Notes: a model not told the origin generated them from the sequence alone. A stretch of 64,000 nucleotides of DNA from Gautieria morchelliformis (GCA_015179125.1 WHVA01000270.1:62001-126000), one strand, 5' to 3'. Numbered from the stretch's first letter, positions 30,897-43,315 are shown. Program-made: numbers and translations.

Positions 30897-31253
30897 ACTG
30901 TTGTGTTGGGCATGTGCTTTGGGAGCGGGGTCGTGGCTTGCGGCGCTGCGTTTGCGCTACGTGTGTAATGATTGCTTGTTGGAGCATGGAGGAGGAGGGC
31001 GTTGCTGTGTGAAGTGTGGAGGCGTGAAGGTGTGCCCAGTATTCGGTCGGTGCGTGTAAGTAGGGGCCCATGCTGAAATGGCGAGATCTGGTCATCCCAT
31101 GTACCGCGGTGTGTAAGTCAGTCAGGCAGGTATGTCGCCCCTGATGTCTCCTGGATCATGGGGTGTGTGGATATTCATTCGCGGAGGGGGGGGCGCGAGG
31201 GGGAGGGGGCGGGCGAGAAGAGGAGGTTGGCATGTGCATAGAAAAAGGGCTTG

Positions 31254-31259
31254 TATAAA
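31254..31259 (+). promoter_or_regulatory. TATA box of the GH16 gene
   Basis: TATAAA 48 bp before the start codon, in the sequence GCTTGTATAAAGGAG. Confidence 0.6.
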
Positions 31260-31306
31260 GGAGATGGGGATCCAGTGGAATTGAGGCTGCTCTTGCTTTG
31301 CAAAGT

Positions 31307-32488
31307 ATGGCTCGTGTACCCCTCGTCCTTGCTATTCTCACCGCGGTGTCCTTCGCTCGGGGATATTCCCTTTCTCGCACATACAGAGGAATTGGTACGT
31401 CAATACCTTCGTATATCCATATGACGTTATAGTTGGGACGATCTGCAGACTTCATCAACGGGTTCAACTTCTGGGACGGGGCGGTGACGCAAGACCCCAC
31501 AGGCTCTTCTTCTCAGCCCTCTGCAGCGCACTATATGCCCAAAGATCCCGCTCAGAAACAAGGACTTGTATGGGTGAACGACAAGGGACATTTCGGTACG
31601 AAGAAGTCTATCGCTGCCTCCGTCGGTGGTACGACAAACTGATGTATCCCACCAGGTATCTCCGTCGACTCTACATTCACCTACAGCGGCGACGGCCGCC
31701 GCCCCTCCGCCCGCATCACATCCAAGGAGGCATTCCACCACGGGCTATTCATCCTCGACGCCGTGCACCTGCCGTATGGCGAGGCCACCTGGCCCGCCTT
31801 CTGGATGAACGGCGCCGACGGCCACTGGCCCACCTCGGGCGAGCTCGACATCATTGAGGGTGTCGGCAGCGGCACTAAGAACAGCGTCTCGTACCACACC
31901 GGCCCGGGCTGTCGGTACGACCAGGGCAACGCGCAGTCCGGCATCTTCAACGCGGCGCGCGGGATCGACTGCTATGCGCTGGCGAACAACAACGAGGCGT
32001 GTGGGAACGTCGATCCGAGCACGACGTCGTACGGGAGCGGGGCCAGCAATGTCGGGGGCGGCGTGTGGGCGGTGGAATGGACTTCCGAGTATATCAAGGT
32101 GTGTCCCTGATTCGAGCCAAGGCGCAACGTGTTCTGTTGACGCCACGTTCAAGACTTGGCACTTTGATCGCAGCAATATACCGAAGGACATCACCACGCG
32201 CCACCCCGTCCCGCAGCGCTGGGGAACGCCTGTCACCCACCTCTCCTCCAAACAGTGCAACATCGACCAGGCTTACGGACCGCAGTCTATCATTTTCAAT
32301 AGTAAGCCTTCTTCAATCTAGTAGCGTACCTAGCTGACGGTGTGGCTGTGGCAGTCGAGCTGTGCGGTACCTGGGCGGGGTCTGCGTTCAACGGCGGCCC
32401 GCAGGCGTGCGTGAAATACGTGCAAAATAACCCAAACGCGTTCAAGAACGCTTATTTCGAAATCAACTCTCTTAATTACTACCAATAG
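31307..32488 (+). CDS. Secreted GH16 endo-1,3(4)-beta-glucanase
   Basis: Five exons (31307-31394, 31449-31595, 31656-32098, 32154-32301, 32355-32488) give 319 residues. A signal peptide opens it (MARVPLVLAILTAVSFARG). The GH16 fold follows: DFINGFNFWDG, ARITSKEAFHHGLFILD, ATWPAFWMNG, and the catalytic signature GELDIIEG with nucleophile E141, D143 and acid/base E146. Then SVSYHTGPGC, VWAVEWTSEYIK, TWHFDRSNIP and ELCGTWAGSAF. The arrangement matches fungal laminarinase-type enzymes that cut beta-1,3/1,4- or 1,3/1,6-glucans. It should act outside the cell on plant or its own wall glucan. Substrate preference cannot be read from sequence. No GPI or membrane tail. All catalytic residues are present. 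Confidence 0.92.
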
Positions 32489-33025
32489 GCGCAGCGCAGG
32501 GGAAACACACCGCAGAACACGGATCTTAGACTGCATCCTGACATGAACGTTGATAGTTAAGTAAAAAAAAAAGCTCGATGGTACCATGATAAACGAGTGA
32601 GATTTGTTCCTAATTGAGCGTGAATTGAAGGCACAGAGACGAAGGTGAATGTTTTGTCCACTTGTCCATTTGAATCCCCATGTATGGTGGGCGGGGGGTT
32701 ATAATTGGTAGCCTCTTCCTGTCTTATTATTGTAAGGAGTGATATTTGCTACATGAGTCATCGTGACTCGGACTATCGACTATTATACATTCATTCATTG
32801 CGTTTTTTGAACGTCCAGGAATGTGGGTGTGTGTATCATAAAATAAAGACCCGGTAGAAGGACGGTGAGTTCAAATTGTCTGTTCTTGTGTCCGTACAGT
32901 ACTTTGGCGGCGGCCGCCTCACCGACTCATCGGTGTTTAAAATAGACAGTTACTAATGAGGTTTCAGTTGACCCTAACTATCTCTTTTTCATCTGTCTCT
33001 CCACCGGTCCTGTCTGTATACAGTA
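32489..33025. other. Spacer between GH16 and the next gene
   Basis: Holds the GH16 3' end (AATAAA at about 32841) and the short 5' region of the next gene. No further gene seen. Confidence 0.5.
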
Positions 33026-33653
33026 ATGGCATTGACGCTAACCAAGTCCGACGCATTCATGAATCTCGATCCTCGCGATTACGTTGTCAAAATCCAGGGG
33101 CGCGGTCAATTTAAATGGCACGATACGAGGCAAGGGGAATTGAATGATTTTTTGGTAGGAGAGGCCAGCAAAGATTCACGCGTCGGGTTTTTAGGAGACT
33201 GGATGTCAACCGTCTTTATGGGGGTAAGTGTATACATCGACATCCATAACTTTAAAAGATTTATTGTGATGTCTTTGAAGTCTACTCAGGAAGGTGTGAA
33301 AGTAAAAACCAAGGAGCTGTGAAAGTTAAAAGTTGAAATTGGCCTTTGACGTCCAGTCTCTGTGGAAGATCTACGCGAACAAGATGGTCAATAGGCAGCT
33401 TCGGTTTTTGGATGTTTTGGAACGAGTGGCGGAAGGTAAATCATTGGATGGGAATGGCATCGGATCGTCCGACGAGCCTCGAAAAGGGAATACGTTACAT
33501 TCCTGGTTAATGTCCTTGCAATTGGCGAATTTTCCAAATAAGCAACTTCGGATTCAAGCCGTTACGCCGCCGTTGTGGAAGGCTCAATATCGGCAGTCTA
33601 AAGAGACTTATTTGTATAAGGACAAGGTGAATACTGGTGGCGTAATGGCGTGA
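33026..33653 (+). CDS. Hypothetical protein, two exons
   Basis: Exon 1 from ATG 33026 ends at a GTAAGT donor after WMSTVFMG (about 33222). Exon 2 starts after CCAG at about 33355 with SLWKIYANKMVNRQLRFLD and runs to TGA 33651. The product is about 165 residues. N-terminal blocks LTKSDAFMNLDPRDYVVKIQ and GQFKWHDTRQGELNDFLVGE look like real protein; a Gly/Ser/Asp stretch follows. No family recognised. Most of the gene (from 33161) is copied in inverted orientation directly downstream, so it is either a young partial gene or a donor of that copy. It may be truncated at its C-terminus by the rearrangement. Confidence 0.5.
33161..33558 (+). repeat. Long inverted repeat, left arm
   Basis: About 398 bp covering the end of exon 1, the intron and most of exon 2 of the hypothetical gene. 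Its reverse complement recurs at 33651-34026 with roughly nine of ten bases the same; the spacer is 92 bp. Confidence 0.9.
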
Positions 33654-34026
33654 ATCTGAAGTTGCTTATTCGGCCAATTCACCAATTGCAAGGACATTAA
33701 CCAGGAATGTAAAGTATGCCCTTTTCGAGGCTCGTCGGACGATCCGATGCCATTCCCGTCCAATGATTTACCTTCCACCACTCATTCCAAACCATCCAAA
33801 AACCGAAGCTGCCTATTGGCCATCTTGTTCGCGTAGATCTTCCACAGACTGGGAAGTCAAAAGCAAATTTCAACCTTAACTTTCACAGCTCCTTGGTTTT
33901 TCCTTTCACATCTTCCTGAGTAGACTTCAAAGACATCACAATAAATCTTTTAAAGTTATGGATGTCGATAAAGACGGTTGACATCCGGTCTCCTAAAAAC
34001 CCGACGCGTGAATCTTCGCTAACCTC
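33651..34026 (-). repeat. Long inverted repeat, right arm (decayed gene copy)
   Basis: Inverted copy of the left arm. It lacks 18 bp that contain the intron donor (GTAAGT) and has a stop replacing Arg in LERVAEGKS, so it cannot encode the protein. The intron is otherwise retained, so the copy arose at DNA level, not through RNA. Confidence 0.9.
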
Positions 34027-34713
34027 CCAGTCCCAGTGACCCCCCCTCCGCTCTCTTCCCTTTCCCGTGCATTGTTTTCACGACGCTTGGTGACGTTTGT
34101 GCTCCTTGGAACCCCCGGTGGCGCGCCATCCATTCCTTCCTTGCGGGATGTACAGCCCACACAAAGGATTTCCTTTTCGAGCGACACGCAACGCAATTAG
34201 CGCCAGGATACTTAAGCGGCCTCACCGAGCTCCACCCCTAAAGTTTGAGGACTTCGACAAGATATTTTCTCTAAGTCCTTCCATAGGAGTTGGCGTGGTC
34301 GAAGCATGGTGTGGGGTGGGAATTAACATAAACACAATAAAACCTAAAACCTAAAACATAACGCATGAAACATAAAACGTAAATCAAAGTAAATCAAAAA
34401 TTACAAAAAAGGTGCTTTCACGTGTTGAAGTTTTATCGCATCTGGGCAGGCACACGAAGAGGACCGACCATTCACCGACCCTCAATGATGGCAAAAGGGT
34501 ACGGCATCAAGGCATACCCAAGATTACTCACCACCATAGGATAAACCATCCAATAAAATTAATACAAATCCATGCGCGTAAGTGGGAGCACCCATATTTG
34601 CGTAGTTGTTGCAGTTCCCCCCTCTCCTTCAGAGAGAGTCAAGGCTTGAAGGATGTGTGACCACTAGTGACGCCGGGACGGTTACAGATCACGTCACACC
34701 TTTTCTCCAAGGC
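34027..34713. other. Spacer upstream of EFM7
   Basis: No gene recognised. An A-rich stretch with repeated AAACATAAAAC-like units lies at about 34325-34410. Confidence 0.4.
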
Positions 34714-35898
34714 ATGGAAGATGTTGACCTAGCCCTGGAAAGCATTTTCACGGTAGGCATCTGCAAGTTCTCCGCACATCGAATAATAAACAACGAAACC
34801 ATCACTGATTTGACTTAGAAACCTCCCAGTCCACCCCCCCCTGAGCCTACGTACGCACAGCATACTCGACCGCCGCCAATTCGCCATAACTCAGGCTGCG
34901 AGCGACTAACTGTCCGCTTGGTAGGGTCTCACCCACTTTGGGGACATCACTTGTACGCCTCATTGTGTGCGTTTCAAATTTGTACACTTCCCTCATAATT
35001 TCAAAGATGGAATGCGGCCCGCTGCTTCGCATCGTATCTTGATGCCAAAGCGGACGACCTTTGTTTTGGCAAAAGCGTCTTGGAGCTGGGTGCCGGAGCC
35101 GGTCTCCCCAGTCTCGTCGCTGCATTATGTGGTGCCCGGAAAGTGCGTCTTGGTTACAGTGTAGGTTCAGCGCATAATCGACTGAACCATCTAGGTGATG
35201 CTTACTGACTATCCAGACGAACAACTTCTGGAAAACTTGAAAATTAACGTCGAAAATAATATCCCGAGTGAAATCCGTCGTGGAGTCCAAGTCCAGGTAC
35301 GCAGCCACTGGCATCCTCTCTGTCATAAACTCTTATGCTGTGGTCCATAGGGATATGTCTGGGGCAGATCGATCGGCACTGTTCTCTCTGACAGCGATGG
35401 TTCTTTGGAGAAGTTCGATCTCATTTTAATGAGTGACCTGATATTCAATCATTCACAAGTCAGTCACAGTCTGCTTTACTCCAATTTATACTTGAATCGT
35501 CTATTTATAGCATGAAGCACTTCTGCAGTCCGCCGAGTCGTGCATTGCGCAGTCACGGAGTGATGCAGATTTGGACTTCGCATCATCCCCTTCAAAAACG
35601 CCTTGTGTCCTTGTTTTCTATACGCATCACCGGCCACACCTCGCTGAGCGAGACCTCGAATTCTTTCGTAAAGCAAAAGCGCGAGGGTGGACATGTGAAC
35701 AAATTATTACGGAACGTTTCGAGGTGAGATTCATTCTTCCTGGCTACTTCGGCCGGTGTCATCCTCACGTGTGTTGTCGAGTAGCCCATGTTTCCTGAGG
35801 ATCCAGGGGATGAGAATGTGCGCTCTAGTGTTCATGGGTGGCGTTTGACATGGAGGAATACCCAGCATGAATTGAGTTCTCGCGAATCCATTGCATAG
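34714..35898 (+). CDS. EFM7: EFM7/NNT1 protein N-methyltransferase
   Basis: Seven-beta-strand SAM-dependent methyltransferase of the family that modifies the N-terminus and nearby lysine of elongation factor eEF1A in yeast. Exons 34714-34752, 34830-34952, 35007-35142, 35195-35296, 35351-35458, 35511-35723, 35785-35898. Family marks: RLVGSHPLWGHHLWNAAR, the SAM motif SVLELGAGAGLPSLVAAL, VMLTDYPDEQLLENL, GYVWGRSIG, FDLILMSDLIFNHSQHEALL, VLVFYTHHRP and WRLTWRNTQ. The summed exons are 835 bp. The C run at the start of exon 2 (8 C) is one base too long for the frame; with 7 C the gene would encode 277 residues, the normal size. This is either a read or assembly error or a recent disabling indel. 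Cytoplasmic. Confidence 0.9.
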
Positions 35899-38488
35899 CT
35901 CCTTTCGAAGATATGCTGGATCAACTCTGCTTTTAGATTCTGCAAGAGAATAGGCCCGAAGATGATGACAATGGATATATAGTCAAGCTGAACTTGTTTT
36001 GGGATTTGAGGCCTTAATTCAAACGAACTAAATCAAACAATAGTCATACAGCCGAAGGCCCCATGGTAATCGGTTGGAACTCTGCCGCCAAGCTGTGGTT
36101 CCGTGCCATTGGTGCAGGACTTCCCATAGCTCTGTCCTGTTCTTCGGACAGGTACGGCACCTGGCTTCCTCATTGTGGCCACAAGGTTCACGATGGCCTG
36201 AAGAGGATAACACATGCGAGCCAACCAACTTACCTGCGATTTTGTGAGCTTATCCGTGTCGACATTTATATCTTGTTACCACCCTGCATGATCATGGCTT
36301 CGCTTCCAGTGATATGATATTGCGATGGTCACTGCGATGCCCGGATATTAGAAACTAAGGAGGGGTTGATTCTCGAAAACAGGCGGCTGTCTGCCATACA
36401 TGCATTACACGTGCAGTCTTTAACTCTGTGATACTAAGGGCTATCTGTGGATGTGCACTGCCTTAAGATTGGACCCCTGGACTCGCAGTGCTATGCATCA
36501 CATTTGTAACTGGAGTTCCAAACAGAGAAGTTGCCAATCTCGATCGTTCATAAGGGCTTTGCCAGGCTACGCATGCACGACCGTTGCCACGGTGCACAAT
36601 TGCAGGTACCATGATAAGCATACTTGTATCGTCTACAAAAGCTTTATGTTCAATAAGTAATTAGTCTTGGTGTTACACCGGTACAGTACTGTAAGCCTGG
36701 TATCCGCTCAAATACTTCGCTCGATCTGAGACTAATCTGACCTACGGATAGCTACTATTATACTCATTCTCATTAAAGTTCTATTATATTGCTGGACAGG
36801 TACTTATTCTAACTATGCACATATATTATAGTACTGACTGAGCTGACCCTGACTCCCTGAGTACTTGAGTCACAGCGTTGTGTAAATAGCATAAGTAGAG
36901 CTTTTCGAAGCATGCCATACAGACATCTCTGAATTATACTAGGTCAAGTTTGGAGTAGTACCTGTGTGGGCGGCAGTGTAAGTGCGTGGCGACCTCAATT
37001 CGCCCACTATGGGCTAACATTGACACCGCTATGTACTCGAATAGCCTCTTTGCATAGGCACAGGGTTTGCTTTATCAACGTCTTCATGGCTGGTCAAGTC
37101 TTGCAGCACATTGATCCCCGTCATGCCACCAATTCTCCCGAGGTCAAACTCGAATCAATGTTTCTCGAATGATGGCAAGTGAGTCTGCATGGCTTACTAA
37201 GTATACAACAATTTCAATGGGGTATTGATCACCAATTTCGCCCCAACAGAACGCATGCGTGCAGTTACATAGCCTACCTAGTCTTAGGTGAATACTTGGA
37301 ACCATAAGCTTACTCTGCAGATACTGATGACTGCCAAAGCCCCCATCGCAGCTCTCGCGATCGGATACATTGTATGGCAATGGGTACTGTGGATTAAATG
37401 GCCAGGATCTCGCCGTTCCGTGCTCTCGGCAGCCATGCCGACGAACTCTACCTGCCTGCGCAGACAAAACAGCTCTTGCCCATGCCAACCTGCAAGTGTA
37501 CTACTTCCCGAAAGGCCGAGGCGGTGGAAAAATTATAATACACCAGCTCGAGTATCCGCTGCTGGAAGCTGCGTGGCTTCAGAAGATGAGGCACGGAACG
37601 ATTCTATCGACCTTCGTCGATCTTCAACGCAGAGGATATCGGAACTACCGCAACCTTTACCTCCCGTGTACGTCGTTCCCGGGCGAACCACTGGAATCGA
37701 CTCCGTTCCTGATGAAGCTCCGGTGAGTAATAATCTTGCTTATAAGAGACCAACAGTGTCATGACGTCGGGCTTCGTAGCCGCCGCCGTACTCCTGTGTA
37801 CCGCCTTATTCTCTTATTCTTACATGACGCCGGCGTCTCGCCATGATAGCGCACTGGTTTGATGCATTGGTCATCTCATCTTGGAGGGTTAATTGAGGAC
37901 AATAACATGTAGCTCTAAGTCTTACAGCAAAGTATACCACCTTGTATTGTTAGTCATGTCGATTCGAGACCCAGCCACGGTTGAACCAGTTAAGCAGGGA
38001 TACAGTGCGGGGAGGATAGGACTGACGTTGTTGTTCTAAACAATACTGTACTTAAACTACTGATACGGTATCAGCCAATGATTGTCTGTACAGTGATACG
38101 TCATGGGGACAGGATTGTACAAAGGTGCCTGTGGCATGCGAGAAACATCATGATGCGGCGTGTTGATCAGGAATGCCCTAATCAGCCCCTCTCATTGCAA
38201 GCTTCAAAGCTCAAGCCCCCGCGAGTGATATTCAAGGTGCGTCTCATGTATACTAGGATTGATTCATCGGTAGTCCAGGACTTGAGAAAGGTTGAATAAT
38301 TGTATATAAATATTTATATATTCGGATACATATCAGTCCGAACAACTTGAAATATATCGTATCAATGTGCGGGCGATAACTGACGTTGTTGACACAAGGG
38401 TTACATAGGCCACAGTGCCACAGGAACAATGTTACGGAAGGCGGGTGGGCCGGGCAGGTACAATAAGAGCGTCGTTCATAGATCAGGA
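35899..38488. other. Long stretch without a firm gene
   Basis: No family recognised. The most gene-like part is plus strand 37325-37760. An open frame there has a hydrophobic stretch (AALAIGYIVWQWVLWI) and a Pro-rich end (SELPQPLPPVYVVPGR) closing at TGA 37762; it could be the last exon of a small membrane protein, but start and splicing are unclear. The rest is AT-rich. Confidence 0.35.
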
Positions 38489-39072
38489 TCATTCCTTCTG
38501 CATTGGCGGTGGACCAAGGGGGGGCGCGTATGAGGGATACTGGGGGGGAGAACCAGGCTATACAGACACAACGATAAGATATCCATGCCTGTATGAATGT
38601 TCAAGAGTCTGCGTACATGAGAGTATGGCTGAGCATTGTACGGTGCACCGTTGTACTGATCGTATGGAGTGTGTGACTGAGGCGGATATTGGGGCTGATG
38701 TGGCATATTGGTTGGGTTATAACTGGCCTGGTTGTAGTTGTAACCTGGAGCAGGATATGTATTGGCGTTGGTGATGTATGCTTGGTTGGCTCGTTGGATA
38801 CGTCGGCGTCTGGCTAGTGCCAGTGCTACCAGAATGACGGTGATGACGGCTAGGATGCCAAGTCCTATTCCAGCTCTAGCTGCTGCCGATAACCCGTTGC
38901 ATACCCGTTCACCAGTGCGGCTGAACTAAGGCGTAAGTACTGTCCATTCTTCGCCATAGTAGATGTCGACATACTCGTCAATGAAGCAATCTGCTTTAGC
39001 AATCGGTAACGCTGCGAGTAACAGCAGGCCTGCCGCTGTGCGCTGTAAGGTGGGTCGTGTAATAGAGGTCAT
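38489..39072 (-). CDS. Small single-pass membrane protein with Pro/Tyr/Gln-rich tail
   Basis: Three exons on the minus strand (39072-38975, 38920-38617, 38557-38489) give 156 residues. A signal peptide (TAAGLLLLAALPIAKA) is followed by a short Cys-containing outer part, a membrane segment (AGIGLGILAVITVILVALAL), a basic stop-transfer ARRRRIQRAN, and a cytoplasmic tail rich in Tyr, Pro, Gln and Asn (YPAPGYNYNQASYNP, PQYPPQSHTPYDQYNG, PSYAPPLGPPP). This topology is common among uncharacterised agaricomycete proteins. The 54-bp first intron resolves an apparent in-frame stop (CCTTAG), and both introns have good GT-AG ends. No specific function known. Confidence 0.65.
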
Positions 39073-40010
39073 GAGTACGGTGAGAAGAAAAGGCCACTTG
39101 CTAACGTAATAGTTACCGCAGCATCTGGCCGCTGCCAGTCTGCTAACGTAAGACTGCTCCAGATGTCACTAGTATAAGCACTGCTTTGATTGCGGCTTAA
39201 ATCCTAGCAGCTAATCAATGAGGTACCAGCACGCGCTTACTCCTCTCTGCCTTCGTGAACCGTCCGCGGTTGGCTGGGCAGTAGGCACCAGCTCGTGCGT
39301 TGACAGCCTCAGCCGGGCAGCCCGCAAGCGACTTGCAATGTTAGTAATACTTGTCTCATGTCTCACCATCTCCTATTTCACCGCTCTCTGTATGAGTAAG
39401 ACCAATCCGTTGTATTTCTCTCAAGCGTTTCTTTTTACCACTGCGTCTTTTTCGTCTAGATGCCGGCGGCCGAGAGTGCAGTTATGTCAGACTGAGATCT
39501 AAGAGCCTTGCCAAGAGGATCTCAGGATATTTGTCGAGCTTTTCATGAACGAGCACGGGGAGTCGCTGGCGGCAATCAGATCCGCCAGCTTGCAGTCACA
39601 GCTTTCAGCGACCCGAAGCATTGCTTTGCGCATTACCGCATAGCCTGCCTTGTTCTATTCTAGCTTACCTAAAGCTGGTATGCTGCCATTGAGTCACAAA
39701 AACATATGATAGCGTGGCGCGCGGTTGGTTTGCAATCTTATCCTTCGTAATTTTTGGCCCCCTTAACTGTGTCTACATAACTGTAGTCATCTCTGGGACA
39801 GACACGAGTGACATTTATGACCTCCCTTGATTTGATGGAGCGGCAACCTCATTCTCCGCATCAGACGAGTTGCGCCGATGAAGAAACAACAGTGGGTAAT
39901 CCTTCCGTTCTCTTCGTTTCTAAGTATACTTCCTATGCGGTTTAGCACAAATTAAAGCCACCACACTACAAAGCGTGGCTTGTACAAGAATGGGCGTGCT
40001 CTCTGCCCGG
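39073..40010. other. No gene recognised
   Basis: A plus-strand frame at 39218-39502 has one hydrophobic stretch (RLAMLVILVSCLTISYFTAL) but no other sign of being a gene. Confidence 0.35.
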
Positions 40011-40038
40011 GCACACTGTCTGTGTCCCTACAGCGGAC

Positions 40039-43000
40039 CAGGAACACTACCAGCTATCGGATCATCAGATAGAGATCTGGGCGAACGCGTTAGTATGTGC
40101 AGTCTCTGTCCTATGGGTCTGCATTAACGATTACTTCCAGTGCTCTGGAGGCCTCACACTCCCGCCACCAGAATTTGTTTTGGATTCTAAAAGTAGCTTT
40201 AGCACTTATCTTATGTGCATCGAAGAGGGAAATTTTACCCCAGAGGCGATCCTTGGAGGTACGCGTCCCTTGTTCAACTTATCCGACCCGGATTTTGTTT
40301 TGTTCTAATTGATGTGAACGCTCCCCTCTGAAAATACTTCTTCCATAGCATTACTACGAGACAGGTCCCCCATTACCGATACCAACAGCGAGCTTTCTGC
40401 TGGATTCCAGTGCCGTCGGTATCGATCTGAGAAGGCGATCAAATGGTTACCAGTGAAGTTGCTCAATACCCTGGACGCCGACGGCCTTATTCAGACACGA
40501 ACTATGCAACACCTTCTACAATTAGAGGTCTGGCAATCAACGATACACCCTGTGGTGGGTACGGACATGCAGGTAGAACTGTTTAAAATGCTTGAAGATG
40601 CATTGGAGATGTCGAGGTTTGTTCGAAAGGGTTTTGGTAGTCCAACATCTAACCTCGTCGACAGGACATGTTATTCTCGACATGCTAATAAATGTGCCTC
40701 TTTGATCGGCCTGGAAATCCAGCGTTGGATTATTTTGTGTCCAGGTGCCTCTTTGACAAAGGAAACAGCGCCATGGCTCTGTCGACTGCATGTCGGCTTG
40801 TTTCCCATGTGAGTTGCTTCTTATTGGGATTTGTCGCCCTTTACTTAGCCATCTCAAGATTTTTTGGTGGAAACACTGATCTATACGGGAGCTTGTGTGT
40901 ATGTGGTGAAGATCTGTCTATGGCTGGCCTACGGTTTGACGAATTGCTGAACATTGTCACTGGCACACTCAACTGTAGTCAACCACCGAAGGCAACGTCT
41001 AACGTCATCAAAATAATGTCGAAGAGCCTAGGAAGCATGCCATACATATGTCCATACACACCACTCCTGGGCGAGAATCTGGTTCGGCTAATCGACACAG
41101 TGTCACAAATGAGAGTCCTCGATGAAGACGAGATCAACGCACTTCGTCGCATGGCAGTTATTCGTTTAGAGTACGTTCAGAGCTTGTCTGTTTACTACCA
41201 GGCACGTGAGTGCATTATTTCAGACACGCAGATGGGAACGCGACATCCAGTAGACCTTGGGAAATGGTAATCTTTGCTCAATGTGCGCCATGGGAGCCTT
41301 TGATGCGAGAGGTGGTGTTGGGCGACTCAGGATTTCGGAGCCTTCTCCGGGCGTTGAAGACGCTGTCAAGACCTTGGTCAAGACGAAGCAAGGACAGGAA
41401 ACACTTGGTGGATCTTCTGGGAGCTTTGCAGCATCTGTTGCGATATTCATGGCTTGCCAATACGGTAGACCCGGGGATTTTGGACCTTTGGACAAATCTA
41501 TGCAGGTACTTTTCGTATATCAGTGTGAGTCCTGAAAAACTCACTCACATGATAGAGGAAGTATGCTGGAGCATTTGCTATTGGGTCGTCTTAAGACTGC
41601 CTCAAAATCTCACGCTGTTGCTTACTCCCCTGTCACGGGACGCCGAACGATGGCCCATAAGACGGGCTCACCAGGATTTTCAGGTCCTTTGTCGTTTGTC
41701 AGCGATGCTACCCCGCTGGAAGAATATTATAAGCAAGAGGCAGAAGATCGCATCATGGGTCTTTATATTGCTATGGAAGCATGGGCCGATGTCATAGAAC
41801 TCATACCACCGTCGCTGCCTTTCTCTACCACACCGTCCGGGACGTCTGAGGCCAATGCGGTTATATTACCAAATCCAACGACCGATTCATCCTCAGTTGC
41901 CGAAAGTTATGCCTCTACAACATGGTCTGCAACTTCCTCTCTACTCCCTGGAATTGGTTATCTCTCCTCTAAAGCATTGCAGTGGATTGGGGAAGGAAGT
42001 CTGGACACGGTAGCTCACGCTATCATCTGGAAACGGACAAAGCATCATATGTCGCGCTTGAAGCGATGGCAACGACTACGCTGCAACAAACTTGACCATT
42101 CCACGCGGAAGAAGCTGTTCGATATGCTTTACGACGCCTTGGAGATGTCACAGTAGGTCAATGCTAGTATTGGATCAGAAGATCTGACGTCACGTGAACA
42201 GCCCTGGATATTCATTTCGTGTCAACAATTATGCCACTTCGATAGGCGTAGAATTACAGGCATGGCTTCTTTCATGCGTCGACACTTCTGTGATAGACCA
42301 GGACACCCACTTGATTGCTCGGATCCATATCTGTATTTGTTCAACGTGAGTTGGATGTTGCTAAGGTTTCTAGGCCACGAGATCTTAGCTGTGACGTCTA
42401 GTCTTTTAGCTACGGTTTCCGAATTCGGAAGTCGTACCTCGTTTCTTGAATTACTCAGTGCTATCAGACGCGTTCCCCTCGAGCTTGATGATTCGACGGT
42501 TACCTCGACGGCGATCCGCATAATTTCAAAGGAAATCTGTCGATCTTCGTGTTCGGCTAGTCGGAATCGACTGGAGATGTCTCTCATGCAGATCATGGAA
42601 GCTACTGTGCAATCGCGCCAGCTTACAAGCGACGAACTTGACGCGATTCGTAACATACTGGCCAACCGCCTTCACTTGTGGGTTGACATTAATTTGTTGA
42701 CTTGTCGCTGAGGCTGTCGCAGAGGCACGAATCGCAGTTCCGATAATTGTCACCCATGGGAAGTAGCCATCTTCGCAGAATGTGTCTCTCAGGAACCGAC
42801 GTTCACTGGATTTGTCTTGGGCAACCACGGGATCTTAAGCATAATTTTGGTTCTTCAGGGGATACTTTCAAATGTAACGATAACCGCCGTGGATTGGGAG
42901 AACCTACGCTGCATTGTCAGCGTTTTGAAATGCTTGTCGCGGTATGCCTGGATTGCGAAAAAGGTGGCGCCTGGAGTCATCGGTTTGTTACTGAATGTTT

Positions 43001-43315
43001 TCAGGTAGACGTCATATCCTCTTGTTACTGGTTTGATCTCACTCACAGGTGACACAGTCGAACTGAACAGGTCCCAGAGTTTCGTCTTCGCTGCTTGGCC
43101 ATACAAACTATTCATAATATTGTTTCTCAACCGGGAACGTGCCGCGCCTGTCTCACCGGAATCACGATGCCCCTGTCATCTCCTCGTTGTGAATGGTACG
43201 CGTCTGCTTTGAATGGCAGTCCCGAGACGTCTTCGACGTTGTTAATACATTGTATTCTACCAGGCATGAAGAACCCGTCAGCCAGACTCAACCAAACCCC
43301 TGGTCCTCTGTGAAC
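40039..43315 (+). CDS. Unknown protein(s) with two diverged copies of one long domain
   Basis: Many short exons encode one domain of roughly 350-400 residues twice. Matching blocks: FKMLEDALEMSR / FDMLYDALEMSQ; ASLIGLEIQRWIILC / ATSIGVELQAWLLSC; FDELLNIVTG / FLELLSAIRR; SNVIKIMSKSLG / STAIRIISKEIC; EDEINALRRMAVIRLEYVQ / SDELDAIRNILANRLHLWV; WEMVIFAQC.PWEP / WEVAIFAEC.SQEP; LLRYSWLANTVDPGILDL / LSRYAWIAKKVAPGVIGL. The copies lie at about 40039-41530 and 41990-43010. They are joined by a linker with LEEYYKQEAEDRIMGLYIAM and a Ser/Thr-rich stretch that is open through the junction, so one two-domain gene is as likely as two neighbours. Predominantly helical, no signal peptide. I do not recognise the family; exon borders, start and end are approximate. 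Confidence 0.55.

Noticed and set aside
30577..31095. 172-codon minus-strand frame
   Set aside because: It overlaps exons and introns of KSH1 on the opposite strand and has no family signature.
37960..37990. tRNA-like B-box (GATTCGAGACCC)
   Set aside because: No A-box or foldable cloverleaf at the right distance. I found no convincing tRNA or rRNA gene in the window.
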